DNA of 64,000 nt, from contig CAYYMH010000020.1 of NCBI GenBank assembly GCA_964472785.1, forward strand, positions 11,977 through 75,976, read 5' to 3'. Both the position numbers and the translations under genes were made by a program. Source of the DNA: CAYYMH01 sp964472785. GTDB lineage: Bacteria; Zhuqueibacterota; Zhuqueibacteria; Thermofontimicrobiales; Thermofontimicrobiaceae. The notes under the pieces are model-generated. The model had not been told where the DNA came from. It saw only the letters and a list, made by a program, of their open reading frames with translations, and searched no databases. This document shows, piece after piece, positions 28,093 to 36,576 of the stretch; position 1 is the first letter of the stretch; each line of letters begins with the position of its first letter.

Positions 28093-29859
28093 TCAATACC
28101 GATATCTCATCAATTCAACTCGTTTTTCATCACTTCCCCCATCGAAGCTTTGCAGCAATTTTTCATTCACCCACACCGGATGCCTTTCACGAACCGAAGC
28201 GATTGCCAGCTCGATCTGCTGCTGAATCAACGTTTCTCTCAAATCCTGCGCCACTTTATCTTTGATTTCCTGATACGGAATAGGCTGGGGTTCTGTCCGA
28301 TCCAGCATCTGAAAAATCTGGTACTCACCATTCACAAGTACCGGTTCTGTGATTTGACCATCTTGATATTTTACAGCGATTTCGGCAATCACAGGATGGT
28401 CGCTGGAACTAATGTAACCCACTTCCCCACCGCGCTTTGCTGTTTCTTCGCGAATGGATTCCTTGCTCGCCATTTCGGCAAAATCTTCACCTGCTTCCAA
28501 TCTTGCTTTTGTCTGCGCTGCCTTTTCCGGATTTTCGAGGACTATTTCTCTTAATTTCACTTTCTCGGGTGAATAATATTTTTGCCGATGCTGTTGAAAA
28601 TATGCCCGAATATCAGATTCCGAAATTTCGACTTTGTTGACCAAATCCATTCTCACCAAACCGGCGACGAGTCGCTCTGTTTCTTCGGACAGTCTTTTCT
28701 TCACCTCCGGTTCATTACTTAATCCAAGCTTCATCGCCTCTTTGTACATGAATTCATCCCGCACCATTGCCGCGAGCTTGTCAGCCACATTTAGGTGACT
28801 GGTCAATCTGGGACGATTTCTTGGCAGGGTTTCCAGCATTTTTTCAAAAAACATCTCCAGCGTCCAATAACCTCCTTCAAACTCCACAATAATATCATCG
28901 CCATGTGCCTCGACCTGTTGCTGGATGTTTTGCAGTTCTTCGTCTTTTAGTTGCGGCATTTCGGAAGGAAGCAGATTTTCGGTTTTTTGTTTGATCTGAC
29001 GGGCAGTTGATACCAGAAAGTTAACCGTCTGTGCTTTTGCCACCACATTTTTCGGCGCCATGAATTCCCGCACATATTCATTAGACAACCGGTTTTCTGA
29101 ACGCTCTCTGATGATTTTTTGAATACGGTGTTTGGTTGTCTGATATTCATTTTCAGTGACAAGCGGACTCGCGATCCGGTCTTCTACTTTAATAATGTGG
29201 TAACCCCATTTCGTTTGAACCGGTTGGGAGATTTCACCCACATCCAGTTGATAGGCTGCCTTTTCAAAGTTCTCATCCATATCGCCAAAGGAAAAGTAAC
29301 CGAGATCACCGCCGTTCTTCGCCAGCGTGGTATCTCTGAACAAATTTGGACTTAATTCCCGAAAAGATTTACCATTCTCAATTAACTGCAAGAGAGAATC
29401 TGCCTGTTCGCGTGTTTTGACAAATAAATGCCGTGCGCGAATTTTGATTTTTGATTTGGCAAAGGCTTCCCGGAGTTGCTGGTCCGTGATGTCAACCTGA
29501 TCCATCACCTTAACCCGATACAGTTCTTCAATCAGAACATTCTTCCGAATCGCTTTCAATTGGTGAAAAATCCGCTGATCATCTTGGTAGTTATTTTCAT
29601 AACCATATTGAGCCAATAATTTGTTTTCGATCATCCGATCCAAAAAGCGCTTACGATTTTCAATTGTCACGGGTCTTGCGCCCGGTTTTGCTTGCATTGC
29701 AAACCGGTAAAGATAATCATCAGCAGAAATTTCATCGTTTCCAACCTTCGCCAGGACATCATCTGCCTGTTTTTTTTCACAAGCTAAAAATAATAATATG
29801 ATTAAAGGAATGAAGATGACTAAATAGTATTTCCGAAAATTTGCTTTGAAAAATTTCAT
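28093..29859 (-). CDS. Lipoprotein peptidyl-prolyl isomerase with two parvulin domains
   Basis: 588 residues. A lipoprotein signal ends in LFLAC (Cys27). A SurA/PrsA-type chaperone N-domain follows (about 30-130), then parvulin domain 1 (IRARHLFVKTREQAD...GGDLGYFSFGDMDENFEKAAY). A helical middle region is followed by parvulin domain 2 (VKLREIVLENPEKA...GGEVGYISSSDHPVIAE). Such proteins help fold exported and outer-membrane proteins. Last gene of a minus-strand run, 180 bases after the Mla-type lipoprotein gene. Confidence 0.88.
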   Translation of the reverse strand: MKFFKANFRKYYLVIFIPLIILLFLACEKKQADDVLAKVGNDEISADDYLYRFAMQAKPGARPVTIENRKRFLDRMIENKLLAQYGYENNYQDDQRIFHQLKAIRKNVLIEELYRVKVMDQVDITDQQLREAFAKSKIKIRARHLFVKTREQADSLLQLIENGKSFRELSPNLFRDTTLAKNGGDLGYFSFGDMDENFEKAAYQLDVGEISQPVQTKWGYHIIKVEDRIASPLVTENEYQTTKHRIQKIIRERSENRLSNEYVREFMAPKNVVAKAQTVNFLVSTARQIKQKTENLLPSEMPQLKDEELQNIQQQVEAHGDDIIVEFEGGYWTLEMFFEKMLETLPRNRPRLTSHLNVADKLAAMVRDEFMYKEAMKLGLSNEPEVKKRLSEETERLVAGLVRMDLVNKVEISESDIRAYFQQHRQKYYSPEKVKLREIVLENPEKAAQTKARLEAGEDFAEMASKESIREETAKRGGEVGYISSSDHPVIAEIAVKYQDGQITEPVLVNGEYQIFQMLDRTEPQPIPYQEIKDKVAQDLRETLIQQQIELAIASVRERHPVWVNEKLLQSFDGGSDEKRVELMRYRY

Positions 29860-29896
29860 GGCAGTCCATAAATTTATTTGAGTAATATCACTTAAG

Positions 29897-30015
29897 TCTG
29901 CTCCACTTTGAAAGTGGAGTACACTTCATTATCAAAAAAAATGTCATTCATTTAACTTCAAACTTGAAACCTGATTTTATTGCTTGAGGTTCCCGGTAAA
30001 AGCAAATGAATGACA
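29897..30015. repeat. Short hairpin plus 12-bp inverted repeat between genes
   Basis: A hairpin (ctccactt/aagtggag, about 29900-29918) is followed by a perfect inverted repeat tgtcattcattt (29942-29953) and aaatgaatgaca (30004-30015). They lie between the auxiliary lipoprotein gene and the isomerase gene and may end the Mla operon transcript. Confidence 0.5.
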
Positions 30016-30039
30016 CTTCATCAAATTTGCCAAGAAAAA

Positions 30040-30654
30040 TTATTCTGTTTCCATCCCGCTAAAAAATTGATCCAGTTCCATTTTTACTTCATCAATACAT
30101 TGTTTAATTCCCACATTCAATCCTTTTACAACATCCAGCGGCGTCTTATTTTGAACCGGATTTCTTTTTTCAAATGTCTTGTACCAAATAATTCTTCTTA
30201 CATTCTCTTTAGCAACAAGCTGAGCGTGTAATTTCACGTTCGCGAACCACTGTCCCGTTTCATCCCATTCTTCCAATTCTTTCACTTCGACCTTTAAAAC
30301 ATAATCCACTTCGGTGAACATGGGATACGAAACCACTTGCTTGAAGAAAGCAGAGCTGTTTAATTGCTCAATCAACTTATCGGTAATCATACGCCCGGGA
30401 TCGGTGACCCAACGATGATAGTGGTAAAACTTCGCTTCATAATGAGAATCCCGATACACCAACCTGCCGTCATTGTAAACCGGGTCAACGGACACTTTTG
30501 GCACACCGAGTTTAATTTCGTACTTCGGATTCACATTCTCTGCGGACATCTCAATCGGATAATCGATCATATAATAGCGTGTGTCCGGAATGCTGCTGCA
30601 TTGATAAATGAACAGAGCAATGAGTATTAGACCGAATAAAAAATACTTTTTCAT
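30040..30654 (-). CDS. ABC-type transport auxiliary lipoprotein (PqiC/YmbA-like)
   Basis: 204 residues with a short signal and a probable lipobox Cys19 (LFIYQCSS). YYMIDYPIE near the start, the segment LVYRDSHYEAKFYHYHRWVTDPGRMITDKL and DYVLKVEVKELEEW match the ABC_trans_aux/PqiC pattern. These outer-membrane lipoproteins accompany MCE/Mla lipid transporters. It lies 18 bases after the mlaD-like gene as the last gene of the operon. Confidence 0.8.
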   Translation of the reverse strand: MKKYFLFGLILIALFIYQCSSIPDTRYYMIDYPIEMSAENVNPKYEIKLGVPKVSVDPVYNDGRLVYRDSHYEAKFYHYHRWVTDPGRMITDKLIEQLNSSAFFKQVVSYPMFTEVDYVLKVEVKELEEWDETGQWFANVKLHAQLVAKENVRRIIWYKTFEKRNPVQNKTPLDVVKGLNVGIKQCIDEVKMELDQFFSGMETE

Positions 30655-30672
30655 CTGTGGCTCCTTTTTTAT

Positions 30673-31569
30673 TTACTTTATTTCCCGTTCCTTTGGTGCT
30701 GACTTTCGAATTAAACTCCAGGGCTTCTCTTTAATTATTTTGGTAAATTCATCCAAATTACGACTGGTGCGGGCTAAATTATCCATGATTTCATCATAAT
30801 TGCCATCTTGAGAAACAACCATCTGATTCATATTTCCCAGCGTTGAGCGAAATTCACTCATCATTTGTTTGGACTCTCTTAAGGTCATCTCCAGTTGATT
30901 GATCGAATTGGTGATGCTGTCCTGATTTTTCAAGATAAGAGTATCCAATTCACCGCCCATCGCATTCAAGTTCGCCAGCACCGCGTTTAAATTCTCCATC
31001 ATCGTGGAAACACCCTGTTGATTATCCTGTAGCAAACTGTTCAGATTCACCAGCAAATCATGAATTTGATTTTGATTTTCACTTCCCAACAATTGATTAA
31101 TTTGATCGACTGTCACACTCAACTGACCGGTAAGTTTGTCAAAACTATCCGTCAGCATCATCAGCGGCGTCACTTCTTTGGAATTCAGCATGCTTCCCGG
31201 CGGGAGTACTTCTGCTTGTGAGCTTCCTGTCGAAATTTCAATATAATATTCTCCCATGATGCCAATCGATGTGATAAATACGTCCGAATCCTTCTTTACC
31301 GGTATATCATCATCAACTTCAAGCGCGAAACGAATCGTAGAATTATCATCGTCATTAATGCGTACTTCTTTCACTCGGCCAACTTGCATTCCGCCGTAAC
31401 GGACTAATGAACCTTCCTCAATACCGCTGGTGTATTTGAACTCCGCATAGTAGATTTTTGTTTTTTTGAATAAATCCAATCCCGAAACCAAAACCAATAC
31501 AAAAATGAGCAGGACAATGCTAAAAATAACCAGACAGCCCGCTTTGATTTCATTCGAGCGATATTCCAT
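30673..31569 (-). CDS. MlaD/MCE family lipid-binding protein
   Basis: 298 residues: an N-terminal membrane anchor (AGCLVIFSIVLLIFVLVLVSGL) and one MCE domain at about 38-118 (YYAEFKYTSGIEEGSLVRYGGMQVGRVKEV ... GIMGEYYIEISTG). A long helical/coiled-coil tail follows, with repeated Asn/Gln/Met heptads. MCE proteins form hexameric lipid tunnels in the periplasm with an MlaE/MlaF ABC core, encoded next to it here. Tail length suggests a bridging rather than a short MlaD ring. Confidence 0.9.
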   Translation of the reverse strand: MEYRSNEIKAGCLVIFSIVLLIFVLVLVSGLDLFKKTKIYYAEFKYTSGIEEGSLVRYGGMQVGRVKEVRINDDDNSTIRFALEVDDDIPVKKDSDVFITSIGIMGEYYIEISTGSSQAEVLPPGSMLNSKEVTPLMMLTDSFDKLTGQLSVTVDQINQLLGSENQNQIHDLLVNLNSLLQDNQQGVSTMMENLNAVLANLNAMGGELDTLILKNQDSITNSINQLEMTLRESKQMMSEFRSTLGNMNQMVVSQDGNYDEIMDNLARTSRNLDEFTKIIKEKPWSLIRKSAPKEREIK

Positions 31570-31627
31570 AGATTAGAGCTCCTGTTTTAAAAACATTTAT
31601 AAAAATTCAGGTTTACCGGCGCTGGCA

Positions 31628-32434
31628 TTAAAACTGCACTTCTTCGCCGATCAACGAGTTTAAATAGCTTTCGCGGTCAATACTTTCCGGGTCGGGCTCC
31701 CGGTTAAAAAATTGCTGCACTTTGGGATTATCCGACTGTTTCAGTTCATCCACGGTTCCCAAAGCAATGATCTTCCCCTCATCGAGCAACGCGACGCGAT
31801 CGGCAATGACAAAAACCGATTCCAGCTCATGCGTCACAATCATGATCGTCATTTGAAAGGCTTTTTTCAGTTTCAAAATCAAATGGTCGATGCCCACTGC
31901 TACAATCGGATCCAGTCCGGCAGATGGTTCATCGCAAAATAGAATATCCGGATCCATTGAAATTGCCCGCGCCAATGCCGCACGTTTTTTCATACCACCG
32001 GACAATTGAGCCGGCAAAAAATCTTCAAAGCCGGCCAGACCCACCTGATCCAGTTTCATCCGCGTCATGATTTTAATAGTCGAATCTTCCAGCTCGGTGT
32101 GTTCACGCAACGGCAGTGCCACATTATCACCAACCGTCATCGAATTAAACAATGCTGCTCCTTGAAACAGCATGCCGATTTTTCGGCGCAGGGGCAACAT
32201 GTTTTCTTCAGTGAGCTGGGCAATATCCTGACCTTTGACAAAGATGTTACCGGAAGTTGGTTTTGACAACCCGATAATATGCCGCAATAACGTACTCTTT
32301 CCGCAGCCGGATCGTCCCAAGATGGTCATGGTCTCTCCCTGCATTACTGATAAATTGATACCGTCAAGCACCTTTCGGCTGCCATAATATGTGACAAGGT
32401 CTTTCACTTCAATAATTGGTTGAACATTATCCAT
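31628..32434 (-). CDS. MlaF-like ABC transporter ATP-binding protein
   Basis: 268 residues with intact nucleotide-binding motifs: Walker A GRSGCGKST, Q-loop region GMLFQGAALFNSM, signature LSGGMKKRAALARA, Walker B ILFCDEPSAGLDP and the switch His in MIVTHELESVF. The GMKKR signature and the SAGLDP Walker B are typical of MlaF/Ttg2A. It powers lipid movement through the MlaE-MlaD complex. It lies 7 bases after the permease gene. Confidence 0.92.
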   Translation of the reverse strand: MDNVQPIIEVKDLVTYYGSRKVLDGINLSVMQGETMTILGRSGCGKSTLLRHIIGLSKPTSGNIFVKGQDIAQLTEENMLPLRRKIGMLFQGAALFNSMTVGDNVALPLREHTELEDSTIKIMTRMKLDQVGLAGFEDFLPAQLSGGMKKRAALARAISMDPDILFCDEPSAGLDPIVAVGIDHLILKLKKAFQMTIMIVTHELESVFVIADRVALLDEGKIIALGTVDELKQSDNPKVQQFFNREPDPESIDRESYLNSLIGEEVQF

Positions 32435-32441
32435 AGCTAAA

Positions 32442-33248
32442 TTATAAGGTTGAGTAAAAAATCATCGTTGTAATTAAATCAGCAATAATAATCAGAAAAA
32501 TTGACATCACTACCGAAGCAGTAGTTGATTTGCCGACGCCCTCTGCGCCCCCTTTAACAATAAATCCCTGATAAGCGCCAACCTGCGCAATAATGGTGGC
32601 AAAGAAAAACGTTTTGACCAGTCCGGTAATGATATCTTTCATCACCAATGCTTCAGCGGTTTGATTGAAATAGCGGATAAATGAAATATTCAAATTAAAC
32701 ACCGCCAGAAAAAATCCGCCCAAGATACCCACCAAATCGGCGATCAGTGACAAACAGGGTAACATAATCAGCAGCGCCAACAATCTCGGAACCACCAAAA
32801 ACTGGATTGGATTAAAACCCATCGTCCGCAGCGCATCAATTTCTTCGTTCACTTTCATAGTACCGATTTCCGCCGCGATGGCTGAACCGCTGCGTCCGGC
32901 GACGATTATCGCTGTGAGCAATGGGCCTAATTCCCGGGTCATCGAAACACCGACCAAATCAGCGACATAAATCGAGGCACCGAAACGCTCCAATTGGTAA
33001 GCCGCCTGCATCGCCATGATCAATCCGACAAAAAAACAAATCGTGGCAACAATCGGGATCGAATTATAACCGATGAGCACCATCTGCTCAATCGTAGTTT
33101 TCCAGCGGATGCCGCCTTTTCCGCGAACAGGGCCGATCAGTGACCAGTACAGCGCGTCCTTGGTCAGCATAACCATACGCGAAATATGCGTCATCGACAT
33201 CAGGAACAATCTGCCTACAAATCCGAATGATTTGAGAATTAAATTCAT
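32442..33248 (-). CDS. MlaE-like ABC transporter permease
   Basis: 268 residues with five or six membrane segments. GYNSIPIVATICFFVGLIMAMQ, VSMTRELGPLLTAIIVAGRSGSAIAAEIGTMKVNEEIDAL and the segment around RLLALLIMLPCL are hallmark MlaE/YrbE sequences. It forms the inner-membrane core with the downstream ATPase and MCE protein. It starts 20 bases after the STAS gene. Confidence 0.93.
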   Translation of the reverse strand: MNLILKSFGFVGRLFLMSMTHISRMVMLTKDALYWSLIGPVRGKGGIRWKTTIEQMVLIGYNSIPIVATICFFVGLIMAMQAAYQLERFGASIYVADLVGVSMTRELGPLLTAIIVAGRSGSAIAAEIGTMKVNEEIDALRTMGFNPIQFLVVPRLLALLIMLPCLSLIADLVGILGGFFLAVFNLNISFIRYFNQTAEALVMKDIITGLVKTFFFATIIAQVGAYQGFIVKGGAEGVGKSTTASVVMSIFLIIIADLITTMIFYSTL

Positions 33249-33268
33249 TGTTTTTTAAATTTATTTGT

Positions 33269-33607
33269 TTATACCAGGTCTTCCAAAGCCTGCTGTTCAT
33301 TCTGACAAATATCAAACACCTTATCCAACCGGCTGAGTTCAAACACGTCTTTAATTGCCTGTCCGAGGCTGAACAGCTTGAGCTTGCCGCCGACCCGGTT
33401 GATGATTTGCAGCGCCTCCACTAAAGTGGCAACCCCCGAACTGTCCATGTACGTCACCTGGGATAAATCAACCAGCAAGTTATTGTTTTTCTTGGTAATT
33501 AAAGAAACGATTTGGCTACGAACCTTGGGCGATGAGTATAAATCCACATCCCCTTTTATTCTAATAATCGATGTTCGCTCATCTTTGACAGCTTTAATTT
33601 CTAACAT
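33269..33607 (-). CDS. STAS-domain anti-sigma factor antagonist (RsbV/MlaB-like)
   Basis: 112 residues, a single STAS domain. The phosphorylatable Ser is in MDSSGVATLVEA, as in SpoIIAA/RsbV. It is directly downstream of an RsbW-like kinase gene and directly upstream of mlaE. In E. coli the STAS protein MlaB is a structural subunit of the Mla ABC complex. The one here could serve as MlaB, as RsbV, or both. RBS (agaaaggcg) precedes the ATG. Confidence 0.88.
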   Translation of the reverse strand: MLEIKAVKDERTSIIRIKGDVDLYSSPKVRSQIVSLITKKNNNLLVDLSQVTYMDSSGVATLVEALQIINRVGGKLKLFSLGQAIKDVFELSRLDKVFDICQNEQQALEDLV

Positions 33608-33622
33608 AACGCCTTTCTACTG

Positions 33623-34051
33623 TTAATGAATCATCTTAATCATTTTCAATTTGTTGCCGTTTTTCAAACTGTTATCGTAAACAACCTCGTCCATCACGGA
33701 TTTGATAAAATGAACGCCCAAGCCGCCCGGTCTCACATCATCCAATTCACGAGGTTTAATTTTTTTGACATCTGCTTTCTCCCCCAAATCCCGGAGAATA
33801 ATTTCGATTCTGTTGCTGCAGATATTAATTTTTACATAAATGGGTTGCTCTGTCGGTCCATTATAAGCGTGTTTAATGATATTACTTGCCGCCTCATCCA
33901 CTGCCAAAATCAGGTTGTTCAGATCCTCTTTGCAAATTCCCCGCACCTGACAAATACTATTCATTGCGGCGCGAATAATTTTCAGATATTGGGGTTTCGC
34001 CGGAATCGTGATGCGAATCGTGTCCATCTTCGATTTTTTGCACTGTGCCAT
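33623..34051 (-). CDS. RsbW-like anti-sigma kinase (HATPase_c)
   Basis: 142 residues from the ATG at 34051, which overlaps the preceding stop as TAATG and has gaggtgg in front; a GTG three codons upstream is the alternative. GHKL ATPase motifs: LAVDEAASNIIKHAYNG (N-box), RDLGEKADV (G1-like) and RPGGLGVHFIKSVMDEV (G2-like). Such kinases phosphorylate STAS partners and sequester sigma factors or other targets. No sigma factor gene is nearby. Confidence 0.85.
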   Translation of the reverse strand: MAQCKKSKMDTIRITIPAKPQYLKIIRAAMNSICQVRGICKEDLNNLILAVDEAASNIIKHAYNGPTEQPIYVKINICSNRIEIILRDLGEKADVKKIKPRELDDVRPGGLGVHFIKSVMDEVVYDNSLKNGNKLKMIKMIH

Positions 34052-35337
34052 TATTGCCACCTCACTGCTAAAAGTGTGATGTCATCGTGTTGGCTTCGCG
34101 ATCCACTGAATGCTTTTACTTTTTTAATGATGTTGCCAATAATTTCCTGGGGATGGTCTGAATTCGTACATTCACAGTATGTCTGTTCGAGACGCTCCAG
34201 CGAGAACATCTGACCGGCTTGGTTTTTTGCTTCGATTAAACCATCAGTGGTCAGTAAAACCGTGTCACCACTTCCTAATTGGATGCGAACTTCATCAAAT
34301 TCCGCCTCAGGCAAAATTCCCAGAGGAATACCCTGCTGGGAATAGACTTGCTTGCACTCCCCACAGCAAATTTGGTACCACAGTGGCGGGATGTGCCCGG
34401 CATTAGAAATCAATAGCTCACCATTCTCACGGTTTAACACCATATAAATCAACGAAACAAACATGCCCCGCTGGCTGCGTTGCATTAGTATCTGATTGAC
34501 CTGCTTGAGCAGATCCGACGGTTTCTCGGTGAGATGACTGTAATATCTCAAGTCACTGATCAACCGCGCCATGTACAGGGCAGCCGGTACGCCTTTGCCT
34601 GAGACGTCACCGATCACAATGCCCAGATCCCGGTCATTGATTTGAATAAAATCGAATAAATCGCCGCCTACGGCTGTCGCCGGAATATTCCTGGCGTAAA
34701 TAAAATAATGATCGTTCTCCGAATGCGGAAAAGATTGGGGCATAAAACTCTGCTGAATGCGATGCGCCGCTTCGAGCTGCTGTTTCAAAGCCTGCTGTTC
34801 CAGCATAAAACGGTGCATCTGCGCGTTTTCGATGGCTAATGCCACCTGCCGGCAGAAGGTGGAAAACAGCTCCAGATTCTCCTGTGTGAACGGCTTGCCG
34901 TCCAGCCGGTTGATCACTTCTGCCACGCCGATCACTTTCTCCTTGACTTTAAGTGGAGCTGCCAGAATGGAACGCGTATCAAAACCGGTGGAGTGATCAA
35001 TTTCTGAAAAAAAGCGTTCGTCCTTTTTCACATCCGGGACAATGATCTCCTCGCCGCTTTCCGCTACCCAACCGGCGATACCCTGCCCCATCTTGAGCTG
35101 AATTTTGTCCTTGATTTTTTCCTGAACGCTGCCCAGCGCGATCTGGCACTCCAACATACCGCTCTCTTCATTGACCAGCATGATCGAGCTGGCTTCGGCG
35201 TGCATCACTTCCTGGGCTTTCTCCATCACCAGATTCATCAACTCCTCCAAATCCAGCGTGGAGGTGATAATGGACGTCACGTCGATCAGGCTGGTCAAAT
35301 CTCTTATCTTTTGATTGAGGTGCTTAATTTCTTCCAT
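34051..35337 (-). CDS. GAF-domain SpoIIE/RsbU-type PP2C phosphatase
   Basis: 428 residues. The order is an N-terminal coiled coil (about 1-25), a GAF sensor domain (about 25-175; LDLEELMNLVMEKAQEVMHAE), a linker helix, and a PPM/SpoIIE phosphatase domain (about 200-428). The phosphatase motifs are AVGGDLFDF, VIGDVSGKGVPAALYMARL and LLTTDGLIEAKN. It probably dephosphorylates the STAS protein two genes down in response to a small ligand or redox signal. First gene of the seven-gene minus-strand run. Confidence 0.9.
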   Translation of the reverse strand: MEEIKHLNQKIRDLTSLIDVTSIITSTLDLEELMNLVMEKAQEVMHAEASSIMLVNEESGMLECQIALGSVQEKIKDKIQLKMGQGIAGWVAESGEEIIVPDVKKDERFFSEIDHSTGFDTRSILAAPLKVKEKVIGVAEVINRLDGKPFTQENLELFSTFCRQVALAIENAQMHRFMLEQQALKQQLEAAHRIQQSFMPQSFPHSENDHYFIYARNIPATAVGGDLFDFIQINDRDLGIVIGDVSGKGVPAALYMARLISDLRYYSHLTEKPSDLLKQVNQILMQRSQRGMFVSLIYMVLNRENGELLISNAGHIPPLWYQICCGECKQVYSQQGIPLGILPEAEFDEVRIQLGSGDTVLLTTDGLIEAKNQAGQMFSLERLEQTYCECTNSDHPQEIIGNIIKKVKAFSGSRSQHDDITLLAVRWQ

Positions 35338-35636
35338 GAAGCGCTTCGGGTGTTATTAACGTTAACAAAGTTAACCAATTGGTGACAGCAAATTTTAAAA
35401 CAATCTAAAGATATAATAAAACAACAATAAAAGCAAGCAGAAAATAAAAATGACTTATATTTAATATTGGATGAATTTTGAGATTCGGCTCAAGGAGCTC
35501 AGTTTTGAATTCAATGTCAGAATACAATTTCTGAAAATTTTTGCTTGATTAATTCAATTTATTTTTGTAACATAACAATAAATATGCTACGAACAATTTT
35601 TCACACATTACAATTTTTAAAATCATTATCTATTTA
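35338..35636. other. AT-rich intergenic region
   Basis: No gene or strong repeat seen. It must hold the promoter for the minus-strand phosphatase-Mla operon and for the plus-strand relE remnant. Confidence 0.4.
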
Positions 35637-36052
35637 ATGCACAAAATAAAATTCAAAAAGAAAGCAGTTAAAGAACTTAAAAAGCTACCTAACCTGAAAA
35701 ATTCGTAGCCACAAGGACACAGAGTTTTATTTTTCAAAACGTTACAAAAAATATGCGGTCAGATATTTATCAACTTTATTTGAAAGTTACTATGTTCACA
35801 AGTTATTGTTTCTCTGTGACCTCATTGCCTCTGTGGCAAAGTTTATGAATAATGCAGGCTAAAAAAGAGGCGAAAAGAATAGTAGAAAAAATCACCGCAT
35901 TATCAGATAATTTATCTGGAGACGTGAAAAAATTGACCACTTTCACACCTGAATATAGACTTCGGGTCGGTGATTATCGTGTTTTGTTCGAAATTGAAAA
36001 CGATAATATTATCATTTATCACATAAAACGCAGAGGAGAAGCGTACAAATGA
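35637..36052 (+). pseudogene. RelE/ParE-type toxin gene split by a ~150-bp insert
   Basis: The ATG at 35637 opens a RelE-like N-terminus (HKIKFKKKAVKELKKLPNLK) that stops at 35706. The remaining toxin sequence resumes at 35852 (MQAKKEAKRIVEKITAL ... RLRVGDYRVLFEIEN ... KRRGEAYK). Removing 35700-35851 joins the two in frame into an 87-residue protein of normal RelE length. The 3' part alone could still be expressed as a 66-residue polypeptide, but it would lack the first helix. It overlaps the antitoxin gene by 4 bases (ATGA). Confidence 0.8.
35700..35851. mobile_element. MITE-like insert inside relE
   Basis: About 152 bases with no ORF. The ends are imperfect inverted repeats: attcgta...gccacaagg...cacagag on the left, and ctctgtgacc...cctctgtggc...tatgaat on the right. 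AAT flanks both junctions (35700-35702, 35851-35853) and could be a target duplication. Sequences with the same gccaca/cacagag words occur near 14066, 27755 and 40700. Confidence 0.65.
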
Positions 36053-36261
36053 TCAAAATATATCCGGAATTTTTAAAAAAAAATAATAAAGAAGAATTCG
36101 CAATCTTGGATTTTAATGAATATCAAAAAATGCTCCAATACATAGAAGACCTCGAAGATCTGCTCGATTTAAGAAAAGCGAAACAGGCAACTAAAGATGA
36201 ACCGACTATTTCTCTCGAAGAGGTAAATGAAACCCTGGGTATAGAATGTCCAAAGCGGTAA
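36049..36261 (+). CDS. Phd/YefM-like antitoxin
   Basis: 70 residues, overlapping the toxin 3' end by 4 bases. The N-terminus IYPEFLKKNNKEEFAILDFNEYQKMLQYIEDLEDLLDL resembles the short antitoxins paired with RelE: a strand-helix DNA-binding start followed by an acidic helix. The C-terminal tail is the likely toxin-binding part. With its toxin gene disrupted, the antitoxin may be an orphan. Confidence 0.65.
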   Translation: MIKIYPEFLKKNNKEEFAILDFNEYQKMLQYIEDLEDLLDLRKAKQATKDEPTISLEEVNETLGIECPKR

Positions 36262-36345
36262 AATACCGGGAATAAAATAGATGTTCGTTTATTTTTGTTA
36301 AACCCCTTCAGGATTTTTATCCTTTTTCGTTTACATCGACTACAA

Positions 36346-36418
36346 ATATTCAATACTTTCAGGATTGAGGAAAAGGATATCTTTTTATTTTTAAACCAAC
36401 ACCGAAAGTATTGAATAT
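36346..36418. repeat. 15-bp perfect inverted repeat
   Basis: Arms atattcaatactttc (36346-36360) and gaaagtattgaatat (36404-36418) are separated by 43 bases. They lie after the antitoxin gene, next to a small ggat...atcc hairpin. Confidence 0.6.
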
Positions 36419-36447
36419 GTGCGGAAAAAAAATTACACAAAAAACAC

Positions 36448-36576
36448 GGGGCTGTATCAAAAGTTAACTTGTAGTGACGAATTTATTCGTCAAATACCAT
36501 TTATTGTGTGGAGCGAATAAATTCGCTACTACAAATTGGGCTAAACATCTTGCATTATGACTTTTGATATAACCCC
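36448..36576. mobile_element. 129-bp MITE with 17-bp terminal inverted repeats
   Basis: The left end ggggctgtatcaaaagt and the right end (reverse complement ggggttatatcaaaagt) match at 15 of 17 positions. Inside is a second inverted repeat around gaatttattcg / cgaataaattc. There is no ORF. It looks like a non-autonomous DNA transposon; no related transposase is in the window. Confidence 0.7.
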
